Positions 7,082 to 16,271 of a stretch of DNA of 64,000 bases are shown piece by piece. The stretch is taken from assembly GCF_009754945.1 (NCBI RefSeq), contig NZ_WPIN01000016.1, positions 124,001 through 188,000 of the forward strand. The letters are read 5' to 3'. Below the pieces are notes generated by a model. That model had not been told where the DNA came from. It did no database searches and was given only the letters and a program-made list of their open reading frames with translations. Source of the DNA: Spirosoma arboris. GTDB taxonomy: Bacteria; Bacteroidota; Bacteroidia; Cytophagales; Spirosomataceae. The number at the start of each line of letters is the position of its first letter. The stretch's first letter is position 1. The translations under genes were made by a program, and so were the position numbers.

Positions 7082-9595
7082 TTATTCGGCAACACCTTCT
7101 GGTTCAAGGGGGCTTGCCTCCTCCCCTTCTTCTTGTTTAATTTTAGTAACCGATGAGATCTCATCGCCATCGCGCAGGCTGATAAGCCGTACACCCTGTG
7201 TATTCCGACCAATCACACTGATTTCGCTAACCGGAGTTCGAATGGCAATCCCCGATTTATTGATAATCATCAAGTCATCGGTATCCGTAACATCCAGTAC
7301 TCCTACCAGACGGCCTACTTTTTCGGTAACCTTTAAGGTGCCTACACCTTTGGCGCCCCGGTTCGTAATGCGGTATTCATCAATATCAGATCGCTTCCCG
7401 TATCCATTCCGGGAAATAACCAGTAACTGGGTTTCCGGCGACGATAGACAAACCATTCCTACAACGTGATCTGTTGAATCTTCCTCGTCAAGAGAGATTC
7501 CCCGAACCCCGGCAGCCGTGCGTCCCATTGGACGAACACGACTTTCATGGAAACGAACCGCTTTCCCTACACTGGATGCAATGACAATCTCATTATCCCC
7601 ATTGGTCATACACACCCCAATCAATTGATCATCTTCATCAATCGTGATGGCAATAATCCCATTCTGACGGGGACGAGAGTACGCTTCCAGCATTGTTTTC
7701 TTAATCGTGCCCTGACGAGTACACATCACAATGTAATTATTGTTGATGTAATCCTCGTTTTTCAGATCAGTCACATTAATAACCGCCCGGACTTTATCAT
7801 CAGACTCGATATTAATAAAGTTAGCCAATGGCCGACCTTTCGAGGTTCGTGAGCCTTCGGGCAGTTCATAGACCGGCAACCAGTACAAGCGCCCTTTCTG
7901 AGTAAACGCCAATAAGGTATTGTGCATAGTAGCCGTAAACAGATGCTCCGTAAAGTCCTCTTCTTTGGTAGCCGCTGCCTTTGCTCCTACGCCACCCCGG
8001 CCCTGCGAACGATATTCAGTAGTAGGTGTCCGTTTGATATAGCCTTCGTGCGAAATGGTAATAACCATATCCTCATCGGCAATTAACGACAGATCACTGA
8101 TGTTCCCATCGCCAAGCGGATTGATCTCGGTCCGGCGTTCGTCACCATAACGAGCACGGATGTCGATCAGCTCCTCTTTAATTACCGCTCGTTTGCGTTC
8201 TTCACTGGCGAGAATTGCTCTCAGGTCGTTGATTTCGACCATCAACTCGTCATATTCCGCTTGCAGCTTATCCCGCTCCAGACCCGTCAGGCGTTGCAGA
8301 CGCATTTCCAGAATCGCTTTCGCCTGAAGGTCGCTTAGCGAAAACTGCTCCATCAGACCCAACCGGGCTATTTCTGTATCCCGTGAAGAGCGAATCAGGC
8401 TAATCACCGCGTCGATATTATCGAGCGCAATCAGCAAACCCTCTAAGATATGAGCCCGCTTTTCAGCTTCACGGAGTTCGTACTGGGTACGACGTGTTAC
8501 TACTTCGAACCGATGCTCGACGTAATATTTCATCATATCCTTCAGATTCAGCAACATCGGACGCCCTTTTACGAGCGCGACGTTATTGATACTGAACGAC
8601 GATTGCAGCGCGGTATGCTTATACAGGTTATTTAGGACAACGTTCGGAATCGCATCTTTCCGTAGGTCATAGACAACTCGAAGACCATCACGGTCCGATT
8701 CATCCCGGAAGGCAGCGATGCCTTCGATTTTTTTCTCATTGATCAATTCAGCCGTTTTCTCCAGCATCACCGCTTTATTGACCATGTACGGTACGTCCGT
8801 TACAATAATCTGGGTTTTGCCTTTGTTTTCTTCGATGGTCGCGTGAGCCCGCATAACAACGCGTCCACGACCTGTCTTGAAAGCTGATTTAACCCCCTCC
8901 ATGCCGTAGATGGTAGCTCCCGTTGGAAAATCGGGCGCTTTCACATACTGCATCAATTCCTCTACCGTAATATCATTGTTGTCCAGATAGGCCACAATGC
9001 CATCTACAACTTCGGTCAGGTTATGCGGAGCCATATTCGTTGCCATTCCGACGGCAATCCCCGACGACCCGTTGAGTAACAGGTTGGGTAATTTACCCGG
9101 CATAACGGTTGGCTCCTCGAGCGAGTCATCAAAGTTTGGCTGGAAATCAACCGTTTCTTTATAGATGTCGTTCAGTACTTCCTCTGCAATTCGCTTCAGC
9201 CGGGCTTCCGTATACCGCATCGCAGCTGGCGAATCACCGTCAATAGAACCAAAGTTTCCCTGTCCATCGACCAGCGGATAACGCAGCGACCAATCCTGGG
9301 CCATACGCACCATGGTATCATACACCGACGAGTCACCATGGGGGTGATATTTACCAAGCACTTCCCCAACGATACGAGCCGATTTTTTATGGGGTTTATT
9401 GTAACTAACGCCCAGTTCAGCCATCCCGAACAACACCCGACGGTGTACCGGCTTCAAACCGTCGCGAACGTCGGGAAGAGCACGCGAAATGATAACCGAC
9501 ATTGAATAGTCAATGTAGGCACCACGCATTTCGTCCTCAATGTTAATGGGAATGATGTTACTGGGAGCTTCGAGGTCGGGATTTTCGTCCGCCAT
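7082..9595 (-). CDS. gyrA: DNA gyrase subunit A
   Basis: The breakage-rejoining subunit of DNA gyrase, working with GyrB in an A2B2 complex to introduce negative supercoils. The 837-residue length is normal. The catalytic tyrosine is Tyr128 in AAMRYTEARL. The quinolone pocket reads HPHGDSSVYDTM, keeping the Ser (89) and Asp (93) equivalent to E. coli Ser83 and Asp87, so no classical resistance change is present. The C-terminal beta-pinwheel carries a GyrA-box-like SQGRGGVGAKA, which favours GyrA over ParC, and the protein ends in an acidic tail (QEEGEEASPLEPEG). The start MADENPDL is supported by a promoter box about 70 bp upstream. Confidence 0.97.
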   Translation of the reverse strand: MADENPDLEAPSNIIPINIEDEMRGAYIDYSMSVIISRALPDVRDGLKPVHRRVLFGMAELGVSYNKPHKKSARIVGEVLGKYHPHGDSSVYDTMVRMAQDWSLRYPLVDGQGNFGSIDGDSPAAMRYTEARLKRIAEEVLNDIYKETVDFQPNFDDSLEEPTVMPGKLPNLLLNGSSGIAVGMATNMAPHNLTEVVDGIVAYLDNNDITVEELMQYVKAPDFPTGATIYGMEGVKSAFKTGRGRVVMRAHATIEENKGKTQIIVTDVPYMVNKAVMLEKTAELINEKKIEGIAAFRDESDRDGLRVVYDLRKDAIPNVVLNNLYKHTALQSSFSINNVALVKGRPMLLNLKDMMKYYVEHRFEVVTRRTQYELREAEKRAHILEGLLIALDNIDAVISLIRSSRDTEIARLGLMEQFSLSDLQAKAILEMRLQRLTGLERDKLQAEYDELMVEINDLRAILASEERKRAVIKEELIDIRARYGDERRTEINPLGDGNISDLSLIADEDMVITISHEGYIKRTPTTEYRSQGRGGVGAKAAATKEEDFTEHLFTATMHNTLLAFTQKGRLYWLPVYELPEGSRTSKGRPLANFINIESDDKVRAVINVTDLKNEDYINNNYIVMCTRQGTIKKTMLEAYSRPRQNGIIAITIDEDDQLIGVCMTNGDNEIVIASSVGKAVRFHESRVRPMGRTAAGVRGISLDEEDSTDHVVGMVCLSSPETQLLVISRNGYGKRSDIDEYRITNRGAKGVGTLKVTEKVGRLVGVLDVTDTDDLMIINKSGIAIRTPVSEISVIGRNTQGVRLISLRDGDEISSVTKIKQEEGEEASPLEPEGVAE

Positions 9596-9662
9596 TTCTT
9601 AAAGGAGTTTCGAAGAAAATTACTATTCCGGCTTACATAAACTCTGCAAACCACGTTATAGA

Positions 9663-9670
9663 CAAATATA
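9663..9670 (-). promoter_or_regulatory. candidate -7 box of gyrA
   Basis: TATATTTG on the minus strand, identical to the box upstream of gap. It predicts a transcript start near 9657 and a leader of about 60 nt. No clear -33 partner is visible. Confidence 0.45.
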
Positions 9671-9892
9671 CAAAATTTTCGGGAGAAAACAGAAATAAAC
9701 CCGTAAAAACGCGCCTAAATGCACCAAAGAAGGGTTAAAATAAGCGTTCCCAAAGTCAATTTAGCCCGCAATCTGAAAGCAACATCAGCTAAGTGAAATA
9801 CAATTGTATTTCAACTAAAACCTAGTCAATTTTTAGCGATTGTTTCTCTATTTGATAACGCGCTGAAATCACTCTGTTTAACCTAATTCGTC

Positions 9893-10342
9893 TTATCCTT
9901 TAATCCTCGGATCAAATGCAAAGGCTTCGGTTTGTAGCAGGGTTATCCGAGTAAAATCAGGGTGAGCGGGATTGAGCAGAAAATTCCACTCGCTGGGAAT
10001 AATGGCCGAAGGTACTTTCAGGATAGCCGATCTGCCATTCCGGAGCCACTCCTCTCCTATTCGCTGACAGGCATCATATTGCTGAAAATCAAACCAATTG
10101 ATCGGCAGAGTTTCGGGTAAAATGGTTTCAATAGTCAGTATATCGGGGACGTCGATAATCATAACCCGGAAGTTATCTAAAAGCCCTTCTCCACTCCGGT
10201 GAACGACATTTTCGAGGCAAGCTAATGCACGGGTTGCTGCCGTATAAATAACAAACTGTCCGCGACTATTCCAGCGGGCAGCCCCGCCCGAAGCCACTAA
10301 TCGGTCAGCATAAGTAACTTTTGTAATTCGGTAAACGAGCAT
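9893..10342 (-). CDS. RES-domain toxin of an Xre-RES toxin-antitoxin pair
   Basis: A 149-residue RES-domain protein. Characterised members of this family deplete cellular NAD+. Family hallmarks are visible: YRI near the N-terminus followed by RWNSRGQFVIYTA, ALACLENVVH with the conserved Glu, and LKVPSAIIPSEWNFLLNPAH with the conserved Ser. It lies 41 nt downstream of the Xre antitoxin on the same strand, the standard order for this system. It appears intact. NAD+ breakdown is inferred from the family. Confidence 0.88.
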   Translation of the reverse strand: MLVYRITKVTYADRLVASGGAARWNSRGQFVIYTAATRALACLENVVHRSGEGLLDNFRVMIIDVPDILTIETILPETLPINWFDFQQYDACQRIGEEWLRNGRSAILKVPSAIIPSEWNFLLNPAHPDFTRITLLQTEAFAFDPRIKG

Positions 10343-10383
10343 CAGGTAAGCAGCGCCAAATCGACCAGTAGGATAACGTTAGA

Positions 10384-10767
10384 TTAAGCTAAATCACCGT
10401 ATTCAATCCGGATAACTTCATCCATTACTAAATCAATACCGCCTGACGTATGGAGCAATTCGAAGGGAATCTGATCTCCTAAACCATAAGCCGGCTTATC
10501 CATCCATCGCCGAAAGGCATTGGATGAGCCAAAAACGGATTCCCCAGTCTGAAAAAGAGCCATGATTTTAAGGACTTTCTCGCTATCCTGTGGATTGAGT
10601 TTCTTTTGTTCCCGCTCATACCGCTGGAATGTTTTAAGCGAGGTATCGAACACCTCCGCAAGTTGTTCGCGTTTGTAGCCCGTCAGGTCAACGATCTCGA
10701 AGAACCGGGTGGCTGGAACTCCTTTAAGAGCCGAGAAAACAAGTGCCGTGCGATCAGAAATTACCAT
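10384..10767 (-). CDS. Xre/MbcA/ParS-type antitoxin (DUF2384)
   Basis: A protein of about 127 residues that should neutralise the RES toxin and repress its own operon. It has an Xre-like helical N-terminal domain (LTGYKREQLAEVFDTSLKTF) and a C-terminal antitoxin domain (FGSSNAFRRWMDKPAYGLGD, ending MDEVIRIEYGDLA). An upstream in-frame ATG exists at 10800, but a perfect -7 box at 10772-10779 lies inside that extension, so I choose MVISDRTALVF at 10767. With this start the mRNA would be nearly leaderless. Operator-like repeats lie just upstream. Confidence 0.88.
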   Translation of the reverse strand: MVISDRTALVFSALKGVPATRFFEIVDLTGYKREQLAEVFDTSLKTFQRYEREQKKLNPQDSEKVLKIMALFQTGESVFGSSNAFRRWMDKPAYGLGDQIPFELLHTSGGIDLVMDEVIRIEYGDLA

Positions 10768-10771
10768 AGTA

Positions 10772-10779
10772 CAAATATA
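10772..10779 (-). promoter_or_regulatory. candidate -7 box of the Xre-RES operon
   Basis: TATATTTG on the minus strand ends 5 nt before the antitoxin ATG, predicting a start of transcription at or next to the start codon. Confidence 0.5.
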
Positions 10780-10780
10780 G

Positions 10781-10811
10781 GAATTTTGTCCTGTGAACAC
10801 AGAATTTTGTC
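10781..10811 (-). promoter_or_regulatory. probable Xre autoregulatory operator
   Basis: The 10-mer GAATTTTGTC occurs at 10781-10790 and again at 10802-10811, 21 bp apart (two helical turns). The palindrome CTGTG-AA-CACAG (10791-10802) lies between and touches the second copy. The block covers the promoter spacer just upstream of the -7 box, where an autorepressing antitoxin would bind. Confidence 0.55.
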
Positions 10812-10897
10812 TACAAATTCAAAAATTATCATTTTTCACAAAACCTAACTATCGATCACTAGTTTAAGCTATCAGTAACCAATTAATTAATCACGTT

Positions 10898-11476
10898 ATG
10901 AAAAAGGTAAGTTTAATTCTATTGCTGGCCGTAAGCACACTGAGTTTTCAGGCTTGCAGTAGCAAAAAGACAGAAGGTACAGACAGCGTTGAAAACGCCG
11001 AGAAGTCCAATGATGCCAAAGAAGATGCAGGTACCGGCCAGACCGAGGATACCAATGAATTTGCGGTAAAAGCCGCCAACGGAGGCATGCTTGAAGTAGA
11101 ACTGGGCAGACTGGCTGAAGAAAAAGCAGCCAGTAAAGATGTGAAAGAATTCGGGGCGATGATGGTGAAAGACCATTCCAAAGCCAACGAAGAATTAAAG
11201 ACGATAGCTGCCACGCAAAACATAACCCTGCCAGCAACACTCGGCGAGGATGAGCAGAAGCATGTTAACGAGCTGGCGAAATTATCAGGCGCTGACTTCG
11301 ATAAGAAGTACGTTAGTATGATGGTCGATGATCATAAAGAAGACATCGACGAATTTAAAAAGGCTGCTGAAGACGAAAAAACGAATCCAGCCGTCAAAGA
11401 CTTTGCCACCAAGACGCTCCCTACGTTGCAAAAACATATGGATGCGATTAACGCAATCGACAAGAGTATGAAGTAA
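10898..11476 (+). CDS. DUF4142 lipoprotein
   Basis: A 192-residue exported lipoprotein. The signal peptide ends in the lipobox-like FQAC, with Cys about residue 20. An Asp/Glu/Thr-rich linker (to about 55) leads to a ferritin-like four-helix DUF4142 domain (AANGGMLEVELGRLAEEKAA, MMVKDHSKANEELK, MMVDDHKEDIDEFKKAAED). The two conserved DH motifs are present. The function of DUF4142 is unknown, although the fold suggests metal or small-molecule binding. It is a single gene, ending at a strong hairpin. Confidence 0.88.
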   Translation: MKKVSLILLLAVSTLSFQACSSKKTEGTDSVENAEKSNDAKEDAGTGQTEDTNEFAVKAANGGMLEVELGRLAEEKAASKDVKEFGAMMVKDHSKANEELKTIAATQNITLPATLGEDEQKHVNELAKLSGADFDKKYVSMMVDDHKEDIDEFKKAAEDEKTNPAVKDFATKTLPTLQKHMDAINAIDKSMK

Positions 11477-11511
11477 TCGGGGCAGCATTCGCTCTTGATG
11501 AGTATAGGTAT

Positions 11512-11566
11512 CAAACGGCCTTTTTGTAGGAATACGGTTTATCCGTTCTTACAAAAAGGCCGTTTG
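11512..11566. terminator. bidirectional terminator between convergent genes
   Basis: CAAACGGCCTTTTTGTA (11512-11528) pairs perfectly with 11550-11566. The 21-nt loop has further partial pairing. It lies between the convergent DUF4142 and VOC genes, and the arms supply T-runs in both directions. Confidence 0.8.
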
Positions 11567-11586
11567 CAATCCAGTGAACGTAAAGC

Positions 11587-12249
11587 TCAGTGTACTACTT
11601 CTAGCTGGGTAGCCTGGTTTGTATAACTCGACCGCCATAAACCATATTGATCCGTGAACTCTACCCGGCAGTACCCAGAGCTAGCGGGGATATTGGTAAA
11701 TAACCACGGGCGATTTGTCTGAGCCAGAATAAACAAACCGTAGTCATCGCCCAGCACAGTGAAATCGGTTCGTGGCTGACTTTTCGCAAAAAGCGATACT
11801 GGATAGTCGTCCAGTAAGCTGGCGGCTAAGGTCGTCACATCATCGGCTACTAGTCCTATTTCACTAATACCCTGAAAATATCCCTTCGTATACCCCGCAT
11901 CCTTCCGCTCAATAAACTCGACCAGATTACCCGCAGGGTCACGGAAGTAACTGGCCCGAGCCTTCCAGTCGGGGAAGTTGGCAATACGACAGCCGGGGGA
12001 TACGGTATCAATGTAGGGAACATCGTACCAAAGCTCATATTGTTCCAGCGAATAAAGGGGAATATTGATCGCAAAATGATAAGGCGCCACAGGCTGATTG
12101 GTCTGTCGAAAGGTCAGCTTACTCCAGCCAAGCTGAAACGTAATCTGAGTTGCGGTCTGCTGTAGTATGGCTAAACCTAGTTGGTGGGTATAAAACTGGT
12201 GTAGAGACACCAGTTGGTTGGTTTCCAGTTCAAGATGAGTAATGATCAT
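11587..12249 (-). CDS. VOC (glyoxalase/bleomycin-resistance fold) protein
   Basis: A cytoplasmic protein of 220 residues with two VOC modules. The first holds the typical ending YFRDPAGNLVEFIER at about residues 110-125, and the second starts near ISEIGLVADDV. VOC proteins bind a divalent metal and act as isomerases, dioxygenases or resistance proteins; the substrate here is not evident. The ATG at 12249 (MIITHLELE) begins at the first beta strand. An earlier in-frame ATG at 12315 would add a basic, non-family extension. No partner gene is close on the same strand. Confidence 0.8.
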   Translation of the reverse strand: MIITHLELETNQLVSLHQFYTHQLGLAILQQTATQITFQLGWSKLTFRQTNQPVAPYHFAINIPLYSLEQYELWYDVPYIDTVSPGCRIANFPDWKARASYFRDPAGNLVEFIERKDAGYTKGYFQGISEIGLVADDVTTLAASLLDDYPVSLFAKSQPRTDFTVLGDDYGLFILAQTNRPWLFTNIPASSGYCRVEFTDQYGLWRSSYTNQATQLEVVH

Positions 12250-12503
12250 GCTGTTCAGTAGTTTTGTCAACGCTGTAAAAGTGGGGTATTTTCTCTGGCG
12301 GGTCAGGCCTAGCATTCATCAATTGTGAAATAAGCTGGTTGAAACGGAAGTAGCTAACCGTTAACTGTAGGCGATTGAGCTGCTGACCAAACAAATTTGA
12401 GCTTCTCGCCAAAACAGCAGCCCGGTTCCCCAAACGACCTTTGTCCCATAAACAAAGCCGTTACCGTTGATCATCCTCAACCATACGGACAGACCAGACA
12501 ATC

Positions 12504-13316
12504 ATGAACAAAGTCGTTTTAATTACCGGTGCTTCGGCCGGGATGGGAAAAGAAACTGCCAAATTGTTAGCTCAGCAAGGATATACTGTTTATGGAGCCG
12601 CCCGTCGGACAGACCGGATGAAAGAACTTACTCCATTGGGAATCAAAACGATTGAGATGGACGTAACCGGCGATTCGTCCATGGTAAAGGGTGTACAGCA
12701 AATCATTGCTAATGAAGGGAAACTTGACATATTGATCAATAATGCTGGTTTCGGTTCGTATGGAGCCATAGAAGACGTACCTATTACCGATGCGAAATAC
12801 CAGTTGGAGGTCAACCTGTTCGGTGCCGCTCGCTTATGCCAACTAGTACTCCCTTATATGCGTCAAAACCATTGGGGAAAGATCATTAATATTTCCTCAA
12901 TCGGCGGTAAGATGGCCACACCCTTTGGTGGTTGGTACCACGCCAGTAAATTTGCCCTGGAGGGATTGAGCGATAGTCTACGCAATGAAGTGAAACCCTT
13001 TGGGATCGATGTGATTGTGATTGAGCCCGGTGGTGTAAAATCGGAATGGGGTAGTAGCGCGTTTGATAGTTTAACGAAAGTATCTGGCCACACCGCTTAT
13101 AAATCGATGGCCACTAAATTTGCCAATGCGTTTGAGGCAACAGAAAGCAAAAATGCAGAACCTATCCTCATTGCGAAGTTGATTCAGAAGGCAATTGAAG
13201 CCCGGAAACCCAAAGCCCGATATGCTGCTGGTTATATGGCTCGTCCGGCGCTTTTCATGAAAAAACTAGTATCAGATCGCCTACTGGATAAAGTGATCAT
13301 GAGCCAGATTAACTAA
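12504..13316 (+). CDS. short-chain dehydrogenase/reductase
   Basis: A 270-residue classical SDR oxidoreductase. Visible are the cofactor motif TGASAGMGK (8-16) with a following basic RRTDR that favours NADP(H), the NNAG motif, catalytic Ser in INISSIGG, and the YHASK active-site pair. The substrate cannot be told. The AraC regulator begins 19 nt downstream, so the pair is probably one operon and the regulator may control this enzyme. Confidence 0.92.
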   Translation: MNKVVLITGASAGMGKETAKLLAQQGYTVYGAARRTDRMKELTPLGIKTIEMDVTGDSSMVKGVQQIIANEGKLDILINNAGFGSYGAIEDVPITDAKYQLEVNLFGAARLCQLVLPYMRQNHWGKIINISSIGGKMATPFGGWYHASKFALEGLSDSLRNEVKPFGIDVIVIEPGGVKSEWGSSAFDSLTKVSGHTAYKSMATKFANAFEATESKNAEPILIAKLIQKAIEARKPKARYAAGYMARPALFMKKLVSDRLLDKVIMSQIN

Positions 13317-13335
13317 TCGGTAAAATCAAGCACGG

Positions 13336-14130
13336 ATGGCGACTCAATCGCAGCCTAACATTCTATACGTCTGCGTTGATAAGCAGAAACGAGGCAACGA
13401 ACAGTTTGTCCCCGAACACGCGCTGGGCTATCTAGTAGCTGGAGAAAGCCATTTTTTAACCAACGGTGGCACACAGGTTGTTGAAGCGGGTGCAATCGGA
13501 TTGGTCAAAAGGAACCAGCTGGTTAAAACCATTAAAGTGCCTCCGCCCGGAGGTGGGTTCAAAGCCATTAATATTATCCTGGATCAGGAGACACTACGTC
13601 GCTATAGTGCCAGCCATCAACTAGAAGCTTCCGGACCTTATATAGGCGACTCTCTGCTTGATTTACACCTGGACCCATTCCTTAAAGGCTATTTTGATTC
13701 ACTCCTGCCCTATTTCGATCATCCAGAACAACTCAGTCCCGCGCTGACTGAACTTAAAACCAAAGAAGCAATCGAGTTGCTCTTACGGTTTGACTTTACC
13801 CTGAAGGATTTTCTGTTTGATTTCAGTGAGCCCCATAAAATCGACCTCGAAGCGTTCATGATCCAGAATTATAGCTATAACGTACCGATTAATCAGTTTG
13901 CACGACTTACCGGTCGTAGTCTGGCTACGTTTAAACGGGATTTTCAGCGGTTATTTAGCACTTCACCCCAACGATGGCTCCAGCAAAAGCGATTAGAACA
14001 AGCTCACTTCCTTATTGCCGAACGAAGTCAGCGCCCTTCGGCTGTGTATCTGGAAGTTGGGTTCGAAAACTTATCGCATTTTTCGGCTGCGTTTAAGCAA
14101 CAGTTCGGTTATAATCCGTCGAGTTTGTAA
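13336..14130 (+). CDS. AraC-family transcriptional regulator
   Basis: A 264-residue regulator with an N-terminal cupin-like sensing region (about 1-150, with VPEHALGYLVAGES) and a C-terminal double HTH of AraC type (about 175-264: FARLTGRSLATFKRDFQRLF, then EVGFENLSHFSAAFKQQFGY). It follows the SDR gene closely and is likely co-transcribed, a common arrangement for an effector-responsive activator of the enzyme. The effector is unknown. Confidence 0.9.
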   Translation: MATQSQPNILYVCVDKQKRGNEQFVPEHALGYLVAGESHFLTNGGTQVVEAGAIGLVKRNQLVKTIKVPPPGGGFKAINIILDQETLRRYSASHQLEASGPYIGDSLLDLHLDPFLKGYFDSLLPYFDHPEQLSPALTELKTKEAIELLLRFDFTLKDFLFDFSEPHKIDLEAFMIQNYSYNVPINQFARLTGRSLATFKRDFQRLFSTSPQRWLQQKRLEQAHFLIAERSQRPSAVYLEVGFENLSHFSAAFKQQFGYNPSSL

Positions 14131-14225
14131 TTCAGCTAGTGGCCAACTGAACCATATACTAGATTATTCACGCACATCCATTAAAATATAACTTTTGCAC
14201 TGTTTTTTAGTCTATATTCCAGCCG

Positions 14226-14447
14226 ATGCATATGTTGGGACGAATGGAAATAGTAATTAGTAGTGTAATCCTTGTAATTATACTGACCTTATCTTTACGT
14301 AAAAAGTTTGCACTTAAACGACGTTGTCCTAACTGCGGAGATATTCATCTCTCTAAATTACATCGTCCTGAATGGCTTAAAAGCATGCCTGTAAAATTGT
14401 ATGCCTGTAAGTCGTGCAAACAGAAGTTTTACCAACTCTTCTCTTAA
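14226..14447 (+). CDS. small membrane-anchored zinc-ribbon protein (copy 1)
   Basis: A 73-residue protein with one N-terminal membrane helix (MEIVISSVILVIILTLSL) and a basic, cytoplasmic-looking zinc ribbon made by CPNC and CKSC, ending KQKFYQLF. It is a clear paralogue of the protein at 36592-36831, which shares CPxCGxxH, the spacing of the two Cys pairs, and the KxFYQL end. In both places an orphan LytTR gene is the next regulator nearby. The start could be Met1, Met3 or Met7. The function is unknown. Confidence 0.75.
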   Translation: MHMLGRMEIVISSVILVIILTLSLRKKFALKRRCPNCGDIHLSKLHRPEWLKSMPVKLYACKSCKQKFYQLFS

Positions 14448-14596
14448 TACCCTTAATGACCAGCCAGTTTCGATTCAAGGTCATTGTATTCCTTCTGAGG
14501 GTGTCATTCAGGTAATAGAACCATGTTACTTTTCTTTCCAGGCAACCAAACTACTAGTTAGTGCGTACTGGGGTTCAATTAGCCTATTACTGAACT

Positions 14597-14728
14597 ATGG
14601 TCTTAAAAAGAACAACGCTGCTGCATGTGTTTCTAAGGCTTGTATTACTCGCTATGATCAATAGTGCCCTATTAATAATTTTAGTAGCGGCTCGCATACT
14701 ATTCATCATCTGGCACTGGTTGTTCTGA
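14597..14728 (+). CDS. possible 43-residue membrane peptide
   Basis: ATG at 14597 opens a short frame encoding a very hydrophobic peptide with basic residues near the start (MVLKRTTLLHVFLRLVLLAM) and the end FIIWHWLF. It would hold one or two membrane helices. It lies between the zinc-ribbon gene and the orphan LytTR gene. It is too short for standard gene callers and could be chance. Confidence 0.35.
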   Translation: MVLKRTTLLHVFLRLVLLAMINSALLIILVAARILFIIWHWLF

Positions 14729-15130
14729 CAAAAAAAGCCTACACGCTTACCCTGCCAACTTTTGTAGCAGTATAGTTTTATAATCCAAATTGCTATTTTC
14801 GTTAACTACAAAGATTTATATATAAATTTTTAAGTATTTTTTTGAACTCTTTGTGCGCTTTAGATTACAACTGTATGTATATATAATCGATAAAGGGTTT
14901 CATTTTTTATTAATAAACCTTTGTCATTCGCCAATGTTAGTTATATTCGCAATACAATCCGGGTATTTACCATATTATGTATACGGTAACTTAATTATCA
15001 AAGACTTGTCTTATAAGTTACCATACTAACATTCTATTTACTTACGCTCATACGTTATACACGTTGTCCACTTTAATTTTCTGTAAATTCCTTTGTAAAA
15101 ATTTTATCCTCCACTTTAGCCATTTATGTT
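14729..15130. other. 402-nt AT-rich leader region before the orphan LytTR gene
   Basis: No coding frame or strong hairpin stands out. The sequence is notably AT-rich in 14780-15120. It probably contains the promoter and a long 5' leader for the LytTR gene. Confidence 0.5.
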
Positions 15131-15532
15131 ATGAAGCGATTAGCTGCCGCTCAACTTCAGCATAAGTTCGACCCATCCCAAGTCCTCTATTTAACCGGGG
15201 ATGTTAATTACTGCTCAGTTCACCTACTCAATGGAAAGACCATTTTATCCAGCCGAACGTTAAAATGGTACAATGATCGGTGGCCTCATTTCATTCGTAT
15301 TCACAAGGCCAACCTTATCAATCCTCAGCATATTCATAGTTGTATTGTGGTTTCGTCAATTGTAGCGCACTTAATCATGCGAAATGGGGCTCGTCTTCCT
15401 ATAGGCCGACGACGAATCAGCGCGGTTGTCGATCTATTAGGCATCGATTTACCGAAGAACGCCTATACGGGTTCTTACCAGATTAAACCCGAATGGAGTA
15501 CCTATTTATTAGCCCAACCTAAAGTAGCCTGA
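15131..15532 (+). CDS. orphan LytTR DNA-binding protein (copy 1)
   Basis: A 133-residue protein that is almost entirely a LytTR DNA-binding domain (about residues 10-105), without a receiver domain. Characteristic parts are QVLYLTGDVNYCSVHLLNGK, SRTLKWYNDRWPHFIRIHKA and NLINPQHI, with RRRI near the end. It strongly resembles the protein at 37216-37560 (shared TLKWY, FIRI-K--LINP and RRR). LytTR proteins bind paired direct repeats near promoters. With no receiver, its activity must be set by expression level or by a partner. Confidence 0.85.
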   Translation: MKRLAAAQLQHKFDPSQVLYLTGDVNYCSVHLLNGKTILSSRTLKWYNDRWPHFIRIHKANLINPQHIHSCIVVSSIVAHLIMRNGARLPIGRRRISAVVDLLGIDLPKNAYTGSYQIKPEWSTYLLAQPKVA

Positions 15533-15545
15533 TTGGTCTGGTTAG

Positions 15546-16271
15546 TTAGGCTTGAGGAGGGCGAAGAAGGTGTTTCACTTGTAACTGCTCAAATACCTGA
15601 TACTTATAATTTCGCCCAATTGGGAGTGTTTGTCCAGGCACTTCAAGGCGACTTTCGGCAATTACCTTGATTTTAGATACAGCAACCAGGAACGACCGGT
15701 GAATCCGAATAAACTGTTCGGCAGGAAGGAGCTCTTCATAATAACTGATCGACTGGCGGGTGACAATCTCCTGCGTAGTTGTCCTGATTTTCACATAGTC
15801 ACGTAAGCTTTCCAGCGATATAATGTCACGCAGGTCGATGCGCACTAGTTTTCGATCTTCCCGCACAAAGATGAACGGCTCTTCTTCAGATGGTACCGTA
15901 GGAGAATGAACGGCAAGTCGGTGGGTCAGCAGCTTCCCCACCGACTTGATAAACCGATCGAAAGGAATTGGTTTAATCAGGTAATCCAACACATCAAATT
16001 CATAACCCTCCAGGGCATATTCGCGGTGGGCGGATGTAATGATGGTTTTGGGAGGGTTCGGCAGGGTTCGGAGCAACTCCAGCCCGGAGAGCTGGGGCAT
16101 CTGAATATCCAGAAATAGCAGATCGACCGGCTTGCTTTGCAAAATTGTAAAAGCCTCCACCGCAGAACTACATCGACCCACCAATTCCAATACGTCTATT
16201 TTCTGCACATAGGTCGCTAGTATATCCAGCGCAATGGGCTCGTCATCGACTAGTAAACACTTGATTTTCAT
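15546..16271 (-). CDS. LytTR-family response regulator
   Basis: A 241-residue response regulator: receiver domain (1-120) with acidic pair VDDE at 8-11, phospho-acceptor Asp55 in LLFLDIQMPQLSG and Lys in LIKPIPF, then a LytTR DNA-binding domain (about 135-235, with FIRIHRSFLVAVSKI and LPIGRNYK). It overlaps the 3' end of the upstream sensor kinase gene by 29 nt, so the two are translationally linked and work as a pair. Confidence 0.93.
   Translation of the reverse strand: MKIKCLLVDDEPIALDILATYVQKIDVLELVGRCSSAVEAFTILQSKPVDLLFLDIQMPQLSGLELLRTLPNPPKTIITSAHREYALEGYEFDVLDYLIKPIPFDRFIKSVGKLLTHRLAVHSPTVPSEEEPFIFVREDRKLVRIDLRDIISLESLRDYVKIRTTTQEIVTRQSISYYEELLPAEQFIRIHRSFLVAVSKIKVIAESRLEVPGQTLPIGRNYKYQVFEQLQVKHLLRPPQA

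Noticed and set aside
14401..14664. 87-codon frame overlapping the zinc-ribbon gene
   Set aside because: It overlaps the zinc-ribbon coding sequence, has a mixed composition and no motif; the zinc-ribbon frame is supported by its paralogue.
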